A stretch of 64,000 nucleotides of DNA from Saccharospirillum impatiens DSM 12546 (lineage in GTDB: Bacteria; Pseudomonadota; Gammaproteobacteria; Pseudomonadales; Natronospirillaceae): NCBI RefSeq assembly GCF_000423605.1, contig NZ_AUIH01000003.1:62001-126000 (forward strand), in the 5' to 3' direction. The position numbers were made by a program, and so were the translations under genes. Shown piece after piece: positions 17,452 to 26,485 of the stretch (the first letter of the stretch is position 1; every line of letters starts with the position of its first letter). The notes below the pieces were generated by a model, which saw only the letters and a list, made by a program, of their open reading frames with translations, made no database searches and was not told the origin of the DNA.

Positions 17452-18858
17452 TCAGCCGAAGGGGCCGCGTCCGCCGCCGCCCGGGAAACCACCCGGTGGG
17501 AGACCACCGCCGCCGGGCATGCCGCCCATGCCACGCATCATTTTCGCCATGCCGCCTTTCTTGCCGACTTTTTTCATCATCTTGGACATCTGTTTGTGCT
17601 GTTTCAGCAGCCGGTTGATGTCCTGAATCTGGGTGCCGGAGCCCATGGCGATACGGCGCTTGCGTGAGCCGTTGATCTTATCCGGGAAGTGCCGTTCAGA
17701 CGGGGTCATCGAATCGATTATGGCACCCATTTGTTTGAAGTTTTTCTCGGCTCCCTGCATCTGGCTTGCAGCCTGACCCATCTGCCCCATACCCGGCAGC
17801 TTGTCGACCATGCCCATCAGGCCGCCCATGCTGTCCATCTGACGCAGTTGGTCGCGAAAGTCAGCCAGGTCAAAGCCCTTGCCTTTCTTTAGCTTGGCCG
17901 CCAGTTGCTCGGCCTTGCCCTTGTCGACCTTGCGCTCGACCTCTTCAATCAGCGACAGCACATCGCCCATATCCAGAATGCGCGAGGCCACCCGGTCCGG
18001 GTGAAAGGCTTCCAGGGCATCGGTCTTCTCGCCCATGCCCATGAACTTGATCGGTTTTCCGGTAATGTGCCTTACCGAAAGCGCCGCACCGCCACGGGCG
18101 TCGCCATCAGCCTTGGATAGCACGACACCGGTCAGCGGCAAAGCTTCATTGAAGGCCTTGGCGGTATTGGCGGCATCCTGACCGGTCATGGCATCGACCA
18201 CAAACAGCGTTTCAATCGGGTTGATGGCCTTATGCAGTGCCTGAATCTCGGCCATCATGGCTTCATCGACCGCCAGTCGGCCTGCGGTATCGACCAGAAC
18301 CACATCTACATACTGTTTGCGCGCCGCTGCAATGGCCGCTTCGGCGATGGCGACCGGTTTTTGCGAGACATCACTCGGGAAAAATACGGCACCGACTTCA
18401 CTGGCCAGCGTTTCCAGCTGCTTGATCGCCGCGGGGCGGTAGACGTCGGCGGAAACGACCATGACTTTTTTCTTATCGCGCTCAATCAGGTAACGCGCCA
18501 GCTTGGCAACCGTGGTGGTTTTACCGGCACCCTGCAGGCCAGCCATCAGGATGACCGCCGGCGGCTGGGTGCTCAGATCCAGTGGCTCGCCCTGCTCGCC
18601 CATGACCTGAACCAGCTCGGACTGGACGATTTTGAGAAACTGCTGGCCCGGATTCAGCGCATTACTGACTTCCTGACCGACAGCACGATCACGCACCCGA
18701 TCAATGAATGCCTTGACGACTGGCAGGGCAACGTCGGCTTCCAGCAAGGCCATGCGCACTTCGCGCAACGTGGCCTTGATGTTGTCCTCCGTCAGCTTGG
18801 ACTGACCGGAGATCTGTTTCAGCGTCTGGGACAGACGTTCGGACAGGCTTTTAAACAT
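17452..18858 (-). CDS. ffh: Signal recognition particle protein Ffh
   Basis: This 468-residue GTPase binds 4.5S RNA and signal sequences to target membrane proteins. The N-domain helical bundle leads to the G domain with GLQGAGKTTTVAKLA (P-loop), the DTAGRLAVDEAMM box and KADGDARGG. The methionine-rich M domain follows, with SMTPSERHFPDKINGSRKRR and AMGSGTQIQDIN, and a glycine/proline-rich tail. The second of two adjacent ATGs (18858) is preferred because GGAAG then sits five bases upstream. Divergent ypjD lies upstream, the common ffh-ypjD arrangement. Confidence 0.97.
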   Translation of the reverse strand: MFKSLSERLSQTLKQISGQSKLTEDNIKATLREVRMALLEADVALPVVKAFIDRVRDRAVGQEVSNALNPGQQFLKIVQSELVQVMGEQGEPLDLSTQPPAVILMAGLQGAGKTTTVAKLARYLIERDKKKVMVVSADVYRPAAIKQLETLASEVGAVFFPSDVSQKPVAIAEAAIAAARKQYVDVVLVDTAGRLAVDEAMMAEIQALHKAINPIETLFVVDAMTGQDAANTAKAFNEALPLTGVVLSKADGDARGGAALSVRHITGKPIKFMGMGEKTDALEAFHPDRVASRILDMGDVLSLIEEVERKVDKGKAEQLAAKLKKGKGFDLADFRDQLRQMDSMGGLMGMVDKLPGMGQMGQAASQMQGAEKNFKQMGAIIDSMTPSERHFPDKINGSRKRRIAMGSGTQIQDINRLLKQHKQMSKMMKKVGKKGGMAKMMRGMGGMPGGGGLPPGGFPGGGGRGPFG

Positions 18859-19033
18859 CATGACTTCCGTGCAAGTGAGAATCGGGGCAGTATAACAGTG
18901 CGACGCTCTGGTCTCTATGATGGCATTGCAACCACCCGGAGTTCACGGCCTGGTTGGGAATCGCTATCATTTATGCGACACTCAGCCACCCAACTCCGGT
19001 TGAACCCGACATTACCCAACTCAAGGAACCCGA

Positions 19034-19828
19034 ATGCTGATCTGGCTTGCCGTCTTTGGATACATTGTCAGTGGCGCCATCGCCTTGCGCGGCCTGTACC
19101 GGGTTGAGCTACCAGCTCGTGCCTGGGTTTTCTGGCCGGCTGCACTGGCGGTTTTGGCCCATGTGTCGACGCTTGCTTCAGAAGTGATTGTTCTGGGGGC
19201 CCTGCAAATCAGCCTGACCAATGCGGCCTCGGTCATTACTTTCTTTATTGTGACGGTGCTGTTGATCAGTGGCTGGTCCAAACCCCTGCACAGCTTTTTT
19301 GCCTTTGTTTTACCTGCTGCCGCCCTGATTATGGTGGTGGTCGCACTGACACCCCAGGAGTATGCACCGCGGCTCTACCAGCCCGGCGTCGTCTTGCACG
19401 TCTTTTTATCAATGCTGGCCTACAGCGTGATCACCATTGCAACGCTGATCGCCCTGCTGCTGGGCGTCCAGAACCGGCAATTGCATGAGCACCACTTGAG
19501 TGGCCGACTCAACCGTTTCCTCCCGCCTTTGCAGACCATGGAACGCCTGCTGTTTGAATGGCTGATGATCGGTTTCATTTTGCTAACTGCCGCCATGATC
19601 TCTGGCGGACTGTTTGTCGATAATTTGCTGACGCAGGATCTCGTGCACAAAACGGTGCTGACCTTTGTTGCCTGGTTATTCTTTGCGGTGTTGCTGTTTG
19701 GTCACTTTTACCTCGGCTGGCGCGGTGCGCTGGCCAGCAGACTAACAGTGTTTGGTTTCATCTTTCTGATGCTTGCATTCTTTGGTTCCAAATTCGTACT
19801 GGAATACCTGCTTCACCGTTATGGATAA
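19034..19828 (+). CDS. ypjD: Inner-membrane cytochrome c assembly-like protein YpjD
   Basis: This 264-residue integral membrane protein has about eight hydrophobic helices. It belongs to the CcsA/HemX-like cytochrome c assembly family, with conserved motifs such as HVFLSMLAYSVITIATLIAL and the loop region KTVLTFVAWLFFAVLLFGHF. The ffh-ypjD-CorB order is typical of gammaproteobacteria. YpjD itself has no proven haem-handling function. The start at 19034 follows AAGGAA by about seven bases. Confidence 0.9.
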   Translation: MLIWLAVFGYIVSGAIALRGLYRVELPARAWVFWPAALAVLAHVSTLASEVIVLGALQISLTNAASVITFFIVTVLLISGWSKPLHSFFAFVLPAAALIMVVVALTPQEYAPRLYQPGVVLHVFLSMLAYSVITIATLIALLLGVQNRQLHEHHLSGRLNRFLPPLQTMERLLFEWLMIGFILLTAAMISGGLFVDNLLTQDLVHKTVLTFVAWLFFAVLLFGHFYLGWRGALASRLTVFGFIFLMLAFFGSKFVLEYLLHRYG

Positions 19829-19921
19829 GGCAGAATGTGCGCTAATTCCGGTTATTCCTTGACACTGAACCCCTCCCACCGCTAAAAAGCACACTCAATT
19901 GGTTATTTAGGCTCTCCCACC

Positions 19922-21199
19922 TTGAACGATCTGCCCATAGGCCTGCTGTTTCTTTTGCTAGGCCTGCTGCTGCTATTCTCTGCTTTTTTTTCCAGTTCAG
20001 AGACCAGTATGCTGTCTCTAAACCGCTATCGCCTCAAACACCTTGCCAATGAAGGCCATCGCGGCGCTTCTCAGGCACGTCGTCTTCTCGATACGCCCGA
20101 CCGGCTGATCAGCGCGATTCTCATTGGCAACAATCTGGTCAATATTGCGGCCGCCTCGCTGGCGACCCTCATTGCCATGCGGCTGATGCCCGGCCACCCG
20201 GACCTGGCGCTCGGCGTCTCTACGGTGACGCTGACACTGGTTGTGCTGATTTTTTCAGAAGTAACGCCAAAAACACTGGCACAGCGTCACCCGGAGAAGA
20301 TTGCGTTTCCCGCCTCCTATGTCTTGCGCCCTCTGATTGTGGTACTCAAACCCGCTATCTGGCTGATCAACCTCATCGTTAAATCCCTTTTCTGGCTGAT
20401 GCGCGTTGGACACTCACACACCGGCCAGGAAGCGTTGTCGGCAGAAGAACTGAAAACCATTGTGAACGAGTCCGGTGACAGTCTGCCAGCGCAACGCCAG
20501 AATATGCTACTGGGCATTCTGGAGCTGGAAAACGTCAGCGTAAACGACATCATGGTGCCCCGGAACGAAGTCTCCGGCATCGATATGGAAAACGACATTG
20601 ACACCATTGCCGACCAGATACGCCGCACAGAATACACCCGGTTTCCGCTCTACAAGGGTGATCTGGACAAGGTGATCGGTATTATGCACATTCGCGATGC
20701 CGCCGAATTCCTGTACGCCGATGAGCCGAGCAAGGTCATGCTGACGAAAGCCGCCAAAGACCCCTATTTCGTGCCGGAGAACACCCCACTGCATACTCAG
20801 TTGCTGAATTTTCAGGCGCAGCAACTGCGCATGGGGCTCGTGGTTGACGAATACGGCGATATTCAGGGCCTGGTTACACTGGAAGACCTGCTGGAAGAGA
20901 TCGTCGGCGAGTTCACCACGGATTTTGCCAACAGCAGCAAGGAGATCCACCCCCAGCGGGATGGCTCCTATGTCATTGACGGTACGGCCAACATCCGTGA
21001 GATCAACCGGGCTTTGGGCTGGGAGTTGCCAATTGATGGTCCCAAAACCCTCAATGGCCTGATTCTGGAGCACATTGAAGACATTCCCGATGCCAACCTC
21101 AGCATCAAGATCGACCGCTACCTGATTGAGATTCTCCAGATCCGGGACAACGCCGTCATCGCCGCCCGCACCCGCGAACTGCCAGCCAAACGGAAATGA
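19922..21199 (+). CDS. CorB/HlyC-CorC family transporter (CNNM-type, YfjD-like)
   Basis: This 425-residue protein has an N-terminal DUF21/CNNM membrane domain (about residues 1-190, four hydrophobic stretches, ETSMLSLNRYRLKHLAN). A pair of CBS domains follows (about 205-330, starting VNDIMVPRNEV and RFPLYKGDLDKVIG), then a C-terminal CorC_HlyC domain (about 345-420). Relatives take part in Mg2+/Co2+ export or resistance. The start appears to be TTG 19922 with no strong ribosome-binding site. Gene order with ypjD matches other gammaproteobacteria. Transport substrate is inferred from the family. Confidence 0.9.
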   Translation: MNDLPIGLLFLLLGLLLLFSAFFSSSETSMLSLNRYRLKHLANEGHRGASQARRLLDTPDRLISAILIGNNLVNIAAASLATLIAMRLMPGHPDLALGVSTVTLTLVVLIFSEVTPKTLAQRHPEKIAFPASYVLRPLIVVLKPAIWLINLIVKSLFWLMRVGHSHTGQEALSAEELKTIVNESGDSLPAQRQNMLLGILELENVSVNDIMVPRNEVSGIDMENDIDTIADQIRRTEYTRFPLYKGDLDKVIGIMHIRDAAEFLYADEPSKVMLTKAAKDPYFVPENTPLHTQLLNFQAQQLRMGLVVDEYGDIQGLVTLEDLLEEIVGEFTTDFANSSKEIHPQRDGSYVIDGTANIREINRALGWELPIDGPKTLNGLILEHIEDIPDANLSIKIDRYLIEILQIRDNAVIAARTRELPAKRK

Positions 21200-21492
21200 T
21201 GCTGTATCCGGCTGGCGCTGGTTGTATTTAACCAACTAACCGCTCCCTTTCCCGTCCCACGGGTGAGGGTTCTACTCTGGCTACACCGCACTCAAGTCGA
21301 AACCACGGCACTAACGGCTGCGCCGCCCCCTCTCTCTAACTCTCTCCCCCGGTGGTGGAGAGAGAACTGTTGTATCCGGCGGCGCGAGCGACTTGCACAG
21401 CTGGATTCGACAATTCAACACGCCTAATTTAAAACCAGCTATCCTTTTCCTGCGTATCAGTTGTTCAGTTATTAACCACTAGGGAGAGTGCC
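21200..21492. other. Intergenic region with simple hairpins
   Basis: This 293-base gap contains CTCTCTCC-N9-GGAGAGAG (21340-21364) and a purine/pyrimidine-biased stretch with a CCCGT-CCC-ACGGG stem near 21256-21268. The composition resembles the short intergenic repeats common in proteobacteria. A related CCCTCACCC stretch occurs after the DAHP synthase gene (about 38550). No ORF is convincing. Confidence 0.4.
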
Positions 21493-21906
21493 ATGCGTGT
21501 TTTGCATTGGTTACTGATCTTCGGTCTTGGCCTGGCCACCAGCGTGATGGCCGAACAGACCCCACCCGAGCAATTCCAGCCGCTGATCACCCAGCAGCTG
21601 GGTGCCTTGCAGAACGGCGATGCCGATACCGCCTACGGCTTTGCCGATGCGGGCATCAAGCGCCAGTTTGGTTCTCCCAATCGCTTTTACCAGATGGTAC
21701 AACAAGGCTACCGACCCCTGATCGATTTCACGGTCATGCGCTTTGAAGAAGCCCGTGATGGTGGCGATGCGTGGATACAGCCGATTTGGCTGCGCGACAG
21801 AGAAGGTGACGAGTACATGGTCTACTACGCCATGCGTTTGAACAGTGAGGATGAATGGCGCATTGCCGGCGTGCAAATGACGCCTTATCAGAGCGATGCG
21901 TTTTAG
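21493..21906 (+). CDS. DUF4864 domain-containing secreted protein
   Basis: This is a 137-residue protein with a clear signal peptide (MRVLHWLLIFGLGLATSVMA, cleaved before EQTPP). The mature part has the DUF4864 pattern: a helix QLGALQNGDADTAYGFA, then FGSPNRFYQMVQQGYRPL and a final WRIAGVQMTP strand, giving a SnoaL/NTF2-like fold. Function is unknown. An AGGGAG ribosome-binding site lies just upstream. It precedes trmJ by 72 bases, so the two may share a transcript. Confidence 0.85.
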   Translation: MRVLHWLLIFGLGLATSVMAEQTPPEQFQPLITQQLGALQNGDADTAYGFADAGIKRQFGSPNRFYQMVQQGYRPLIDFTVMRFEEARDGGDAWIQPIWLRDREGDEYMVYYAMRLNSEDEWRIAGVQMTPYQSDAF

Positions 21907-21978
21907 CGACAAGCGCTGACCCTGCCCTCTGATTTCAGGTAAACTGCGCGTCCTTAACGCAGAGGGCGCAGTGCATCC

Positions 21979-22698
21979 ATGGCTTTGAACATTCGCATTA
22001 TTCTGATCCAGACCTGGCATCCCGGCAATATAGGGGCTGTTGCCCGCGCCATGAAGAACATGGGGTTGGCCGATCTGGTTCTGGTTAACCCGGTCGATTT
22101 TCCGTGCGACGAGGCCTACAACCGGGCCGGTCAGGCGACCGATGTGCTGGATCGCGCCCGAATAGTCCCGTCTCTCGCTGAAGCGATAAGCGATTGCGTG
22201 CTGGTGGTTGGCACCAGCGCCCGCGACCGCAGCATCCGACTGCCCGCCTACTCTGCGGAGCAATGCGCTGAGAAAGCCGTCACCTTGCAGCAACAAGCCC
22301 CCGTAGCCATTGTATTTGGACGCGAACGTATGGGTTTGCATAACGATGATATTCAGCAATGCCACGCCCAACTGAATATTGATGCCAACCCGGATTACCC
22401 GGTGCTCAATCTAAGCCAGGCAGTTCAGTTGGTATGCTACGAAGTGTTCAAGGCAAGCCAGCGACACGACAATCTGCCACCGGTCGAAGATGAGTATCCA
22501 CTCAACGATGACCTTAACCGGTTTTACGATCATCTTGCGCACACTCTGGATGACATTGGCTTTACCAATAACAAAGCCCCTGGCCAGGCACTCGACCACC
22601 TCAAAGCTCTGTATCGGCGAGCGCGACCTACCGCTAAAGAGTTACGGCTATTGCGTGGAGTACTAAGCAAGGCTCAGGAAGCGGCGGAGAGAGGCTGA
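21979..22698 (+). CDS. trmJ: tRNA (cytidine/uridine-2'-O-)-methyltransferase TrmJ
   Basis: This 239-residue SPOUT methyltransferase modifies position 32 of several tRNAs. Key blocks are IILIQTWHPGNIGAVARAMK (N-terminal RNA- and SAM-site loop), FGRERMGLHNDDI and the knot segment YPVLNLSQAVQLVCYEV. A C-terminal helical extension follows (LRGVLSKAQ). Length is normal. It faces hppD across a strong dyad at 22745-22774. Confidence 0.94.
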   Translation: MALNIRIILIQTWHPGNIGAVARAMKNMGLADLVLVNPVDFPCDEAYNRAGQATDVLDRARIVPSLAEAISDCVLVVGTSARDRSIRLPAYSAEQCAEKAVTLQQQAPVAIVFGRERMGLHNDDIQQCHAQLNIDANPDYPVLNLSQAVQLVCYEVFKASQRHDNLPPVEDEYPLNDDLNRFYDHLAHTLDDIGFTNNKAPGQALDHLKALYRRARPTAKELRLLRGVLSKAQEAAERG

Positions 22699-22744
22699 AC
22701 ACGCCCTACTACGGGGGATGATCGGTGCGTGTTTTCAATCATTG

Positions 22745-22774
22745 ATATACGGGCCGGTTCTGCGGCCCGTATAT
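22745..22774. terminator. Dyad between convergent trmJ and hppD
   Basis: Perfect 12-base arms (ATATACGGGCCG, 22745-22756, and its complement, 22763-22774) enclose a 6-base loop. There is no long T-run, but the position between two convergent stops suggests a shared transcription end or 3'-end stabiliser. Confidence 0.6.
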
Positions 22775-22781
22775 TGGACAA

Positions 22782-23870
22782 TCAGTCGCCCTTGATGACA
22801 CCACGACGAATCTGATCTTCTTCTATTGATTCGAACAACGCTTTGAAATTGCCCTCGCCAAAGCCTTCGTTGCCTTTGCGCTGAATAATCTCAAAAAACA
22901 CCGGCCCGATCACGGTATTGGTGAATATCTGCAATAGAATGCCGGAATCTTCCGGGGCACCGTCAATAAGAATACGCAGATCCCGTAATTGGTCGACGGG
23001 CTCCTGATGGCCTTTCACCCGCTCATCAATTTTGTCGTAGTAGGTATCCGGGGTCGACATGAACTTCATGCCGCGCTCGCGCATGGTACTGACGGTTTTA
23101 TAGATGTCCGATGTTGCCAGCGCGATGTGCTGAATACCTTCACCCTTGTATTCTCGCAGGTATTCTTCAATCTGAGACTTGTCATCGCTCGATTCATTGA
23201 TCGGGATGCGAATCTTGCCGCAAGGAGACGTCATGGCCTTCGAAACCAGGCCGGTCAACTTACCTTCAATGTCGAAATACCGAATTTCACGAAAGTTACC
23301 GATGCGTTCGTAAAAGCTGGCCCAAACGCCCATATTGCCGCGTTGAACGTTGTGTGTCAGATGATCGACAAATTCCAGGCCAACGCTGTTCTCGGCTACC
23401 GTCTTTTCCCAGCCCGGATAAAACTCGAAATCAATGTCGTAAATCGAAGAGCCGTCATAGCGATCGACAAAATAAAGAGTGCTCTCGCCAATACCAAATA
23501 CGCCCGGAATATTAAGTTCCATCGGGCCAATTTTGCCGGTGAAAGGTTTGGCCCCGGCGGCAACTGCGTGGTCCATTGCCTGGGCGGCATTCTTGACCCG
23601 CCAGGCCATGCCATTCACGCTGGCGCCATGTTGGTGGGCAAAATTCTCAGCGTGAGAGTTGGGTTCCGCATTCACCACAAAATTAATATCGCCCTGACGA
23701 TAGAGCCAGACATTCTTGTTCTTGTGCTTGGCCACTTCGGCAAAGCCCAGGCCAAGAAACAGGTCTTTCAGATTCTGAATGCCCTGAGCATCAGGTGCGG
23801 TGTACTCGACGAATTCAAAACCATCGGTGGCCAGCGGATTGGCGGTGCCTTGTACCTGCATATCGGTCAT
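22782..23870 (-). CDS. hppD: 4-Hydroxyphenylpyruvate dioxygenase
   Basis: This 362-residue Fe(II) enzyme converts 4-hydroxyphenylpyruvate to homogentisate in tyrosine catabolism. The first half is a degenerate VOC domain. The second carries the iron ligands: His in FVDHLTHNVQRGN, His in IQHIALATSDIY and Glu in GPVFFEIIQRKGNEGFGEGN. Length is typical of the bacterial enzyme. It is the last of four minus-strand aromatic-catabolism genes (phhA, phhB, tyrR, hppD). No homogentisate dioxygenase or further pathway gene is in the window. Confidence 0.97.
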   Translation of the reverse strand: MTDMQVQGTANPLATDGFEFVEYTAPDAQGIQNLKDLFLGLGFAEVAKHKNKNVWLYRQGDINFVVNAEPNSHAENFAHQHGASVNGMAWRVKNAAQAMDHAVAAGAKPFTGKIGPMELNIPGVFGIGESTLYFVDRYDGSSIYDIDFEFYPGWEKTVAENSVGLEFVDHLTHNVQRGNMGVWASFYERIGNFREIRYFDIEGKLTGLVSKAMTSPCGKIRIPINESSDDKSQIEEYLREYKGEGIQHIALATSDIYKTVSTMRERGMKFMSTPDTYYDKIDERVKGHQEPVDQLRDLRILIDGAPEDSGILLQIFTNTVIGPVFFEIIQRKGNEGFGEGNFKALFESIEEDQIRRGVIKGD

Positions 23871-24187
23871 GGTGCGTATCTCCAGTTAACACAATGTCTA
23901 TTTTTATTGTCAGCGTTACTCCGCCCGGGTGACGGACAGTGCACGCTGTTTTAGTCTGGAGAAACTGTGAACCGGCACGGGTCAGAACACCAGTGAGTGC
24001 TATCAGGTTGGCTGCCAGGCTGTGTCAGCCTATTCCGTAAAGCCTGGAGGACATTGTTTACAGAAACCAATAACTCTTTTTGTATCAGTAACTTACAGGA
24101 CTCCCATAACACAATAGAGCCCTGGAACTGGACGCTTTCCGATACAGAGCGGCAACCGGCTAGCCGGTTGCCGCTCTGTGAAAGAGC
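23871..24187. other. tyrR-hppD intergenic region
   Basis: This 317-base gap holds the presumed hppD promoter and a perfect 34-base palindrome just past the tyrR stop (24145-24178, 17-base arms, centre CTAG). No canonical TGTAAA-N6-TTTACA TyrR box was found, although isolated TTTACA and TTACA half-sites occur near 24056 and 24090. Confidence 0.5.
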
Positions 24188-25747
24188 TTATCGCTTGGCG
24201 TGTTTGCCGATGCCGTATTCTCGAAGCTTGTTGGCAATGGCTGTGTGCGACACACCGAGCTTTTTGCCCAGTTGCCGACTGCTTGGGTAGGCCGGGTAAA
24301 GTCGCCTCAACAGGTCGGACTCGAAACGTTTCATCGCCTCATCAAGGGACCCGTCAAAATTCTCTTCCGCGTAACCCCAGCCGCTGGTGAAGCTCGGCAA
24401 TTGCAGGTGCTCCGGCTCGAGTATGTCTCCCTCGGCCAGCGAGACCGCGCGCAACAGGGCGTTCTCCATCTGACGGACATTGCCCGGCCAGGGATACTGT
24501 TGCAACGCATTCTGACAGGCTCTCGACAGCTTGATCCGCCGCCGCTGGGGCTCTGCGAAACGGGCGATAAAGCGCTCAGCCATAGGCAGTACATCGGATT
24601 TGCGATCCCGCAGGGGCGGTATGTGCAGCGTCAGCACATTGAGTCGATAGTAGAGATCTTCGCGAAACTCTCCTTTATGGCCCATGTTCAGCAAATCTTT
24701 CTGAGTGGAACAGATGATGCGCACATCGGCCCGGTACTCTTTCTCATCACCCACTCGCCGATAGGTCCCGTCCTGGAGCAAACGAAGAAATTTGCTTTGC
24801 AATACCTTCGACATATCGCCAATTTCATCAAGAAAGACAGTGCCCCCTTCAGACAGCTCTAAAATGCCCTTTTTAGCCTGGGTCGCGCCTTCAAATGCGC
24901 CTGCGGCATAACCAAACAGCTCGCTTTCAGCGACGTTGTCCGGCAAGGCGGCGCAATTGAGCACCAGAAAGGGTTTGTCTTTGCGCAAGCTGTGCTGATG
25001 GCAGGATTTGGCCAGCAGCTCCTTACCGGTACCGGTCTCACCGGTAATCAGCAAGGGCGCATCCAGACCGGACATGCGTTTGGCCTGTCTGATCACGCGC
25101 TTCATTGACTGGCTTTCGGCGATCAGCATTTCAAACTCACCGGTTTGCTGGTGATAGGCCGTCATCTGGCGGCCTAACCGTTCAGGAGATTTGAACGTGA
25201 TAACGCCACCGGCAAAGAGGGTTTCACCACTGTCAGGACCTTCACCGGGCAACCAGATCGGGTAAATATCGGCCAGAAAGGTACGCCCTTTTAGCTGCAT
25301 GTGGGTCGATTCTGTGGTTGGCTTTTTACCGCCCAGCCACTTATTGACATTAAATCCCTTTACCCAGTTTTTGAGCAACTTGCTGACCACATCGGCATCC
25401 GGCAGTTGCAGGATATCCAGCGCTGCCTCGTTGGCAATCACCACATAGCCTTTGCTGTCGATTGAAATCACCGGTTCCGGCAAGGTTTTTAGCAGGGTTC
25501 GTAACTCCTGCTGTTCCCGCTCGGTTGGCATGTAAGGAATCATCGAGACGTCATGAATGCCGGGAATCAGACGGATCTCAGGCATCAGATGCTGAAACTC
25601 GTCGAATTCAACGGTGGGAAAGTTGAGATATATCTCGCCGGTGGGGTCAATCTCGATACCGCGCAAATCGATCTGGTGGTTCACCAGAATATCCAGCACC
25701 TCGGCACAAATACCAAGACGTTCTTCGCATTCAATTTTCAGCCGCAT
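24188..25747 (-). CDS. tyrR: TyrR/PhhR-type aromatic amino-acid regulator
   Basis: This 519-residue protein has an N-terminal ACT domain (about 1-70) and a PAS domain (about 80-190). An AAA+ domain follows, with Walker A GETGTGKE (236-243) and Walker B FLDEIGDM. A C-terminal helix-turn-helix contains SRQLGKKLGVSHTAIANKLR. The sigma-54 contact loop reads GAFEGA (283-288) where true sigma-54 activators have GAFTGA, as in TyrR and PhhR, which act on sigma-70 promoters. It should sense phenylalanine and tyrosine and control phhAB and hppD. It lies 144 bases after phhB. In pseudomonads the homologue is called phhR and is usually divergent from phhA, but here all four genes point the same way. Confidence 0.93.
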   Translation of the reverse strand: MRLKIECEERLGICAEVLDILVNHQIDLRGIEIDPTGEIYLNFPTVEFDEFQHLMPEIRLIPGIHDVSMIPYMPTEREQQELRTLLKTLPEPVISIDSKGYVVIANEAALDILQLPDADVVSKLLKNWVKGFNVNKWLGGKKPTTESTHMQLKGRTFLADIYPIWLPGEGPDSGETLFAGGVITFKSPERLGRQMTAYHQQTGEFEMLIAESQSMKRVIRQAKRMSGLDAPLLITGETGTGKELLAKSCHQHSLRKDKPFLVLNCAALPDNVAESELFGYAAGAFEGATQAKKGILELSEGGTVFLDEIGDMSKVLQSKFLRLLQDGTYRRVGDEKEYRADVRIICSTQKDLLNMGHKGEFREDLYYRLNVLTLHIPPLRDRKSDVLPMAERFIARFAEPQRRRIKLSRACQNALQQYPWPGNVRQMENALLRAVSLAEGDILEPEHLQLPSFTSGWGYAEENFDGSLDEAMKRFESDLLRRLYPAYPSSRQLGKKLGVSHTAIANKLREYGIGKHAKR

Positions 25748-25891
25748 GCTGCTCTCCGTTATCTACCGTCTGTACGGTGATCTTGCCGGAGGCCTAAATT
25801 GCCGCAGAAGCCATTACTTGTCAACTGTTCTTTACAGGTGAGCGCTGACCCACCGGGGGCACTAAAGCGCCCCCCCCCTGTCACAGCGTTA

Positions 25892-26230
25892 CTAACCCGT
25901 TAGCAGTGAATCGGTTTTCGCCGCACAAATGAAGTCGTTCCGGTGCAGTCCGCCAATTTTGTGAGTCCACCAGGTAACGGTGGTTTTACCCCATTCGGTG
26001 ACGATCTCGGGGTGATGCCCCTCTCGCTCTGCCAGCTCCCCTACCTGGTTGGTAAAATCCAGTGCATCGCGAAACGTCTTGAACTTGAAGCTGCGTTGCA
26101 ATTGCAGCGTGCTTTCCCGGGTGACGGGTTGCCAGTCGGGGATGGCTTTGATCAGGTCCGCCAGTTCATCGTCTGAAACCCGGGGCGCACCAGCCCGGCA
26201 GGCTTCACAGTGTTCTGCTGCAAGCGTCAT
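25892..26230 (-). CDS. phhB: 4a-Hydroxytetrahydrobiopterin dehydratase (PCD)
   Basis: This 112-residue enzyme recycles the pterin carbinolamine made by phenylalanine hydroxylase. The PCD signature is present: [19 protein letters not shown], then [30 protein letters not shown] with its catalytic histidines. AGGAGA lies upstream of the ATG at 26230. It is separated from phhA by 255 bases that contain a GGGTGAAATTGCACCC hairpin (26371-26386). A nine-base C run (25870-25878) lies just past its stop. Confidence 0.96.
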   Translation of the reverse strand: MTLAAEHCEACRAGAPRVSDDELADLIKAIPDWQPVTRESTLQLQRSFKFKTFRDALDFTNQVGELAEREGHHPEIVTEWGKTTVTWWTHKIGGLHRNDFICAAKTDSLLTG

Positions 26231-26485
26231 GCTGTCTCCTTCTTAAAATATGAGTCACTCATCTGTTGAAATGAACGCAATCCGAACGGTGTCTGCTGGT
26301 TGCGCCACTGCATTGCTTGCCTGATATAGCGACACCAAAGCGGTCACCCCCCGCCTGGAGTAAACAGCGTGGGTGAAATTGCACCCGGCCTACGGTGGCA
26401 CAACCGGAGACCGACGCTCAACGCAGGCGCTTTGATGGCCTGAACTCCAGAGTGTGAGTTCTTAAGTTGCCTGCTGAAACCACGG

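Noticed and set aside
25870-25878. Run of nine C after phhB as a phase-variation tract
   Set aside because: It lies outside any coding frame, beyond the phhB stop, and forms part of a GGGGGC/GCCCCC hairpin. There is no gene it could switch.
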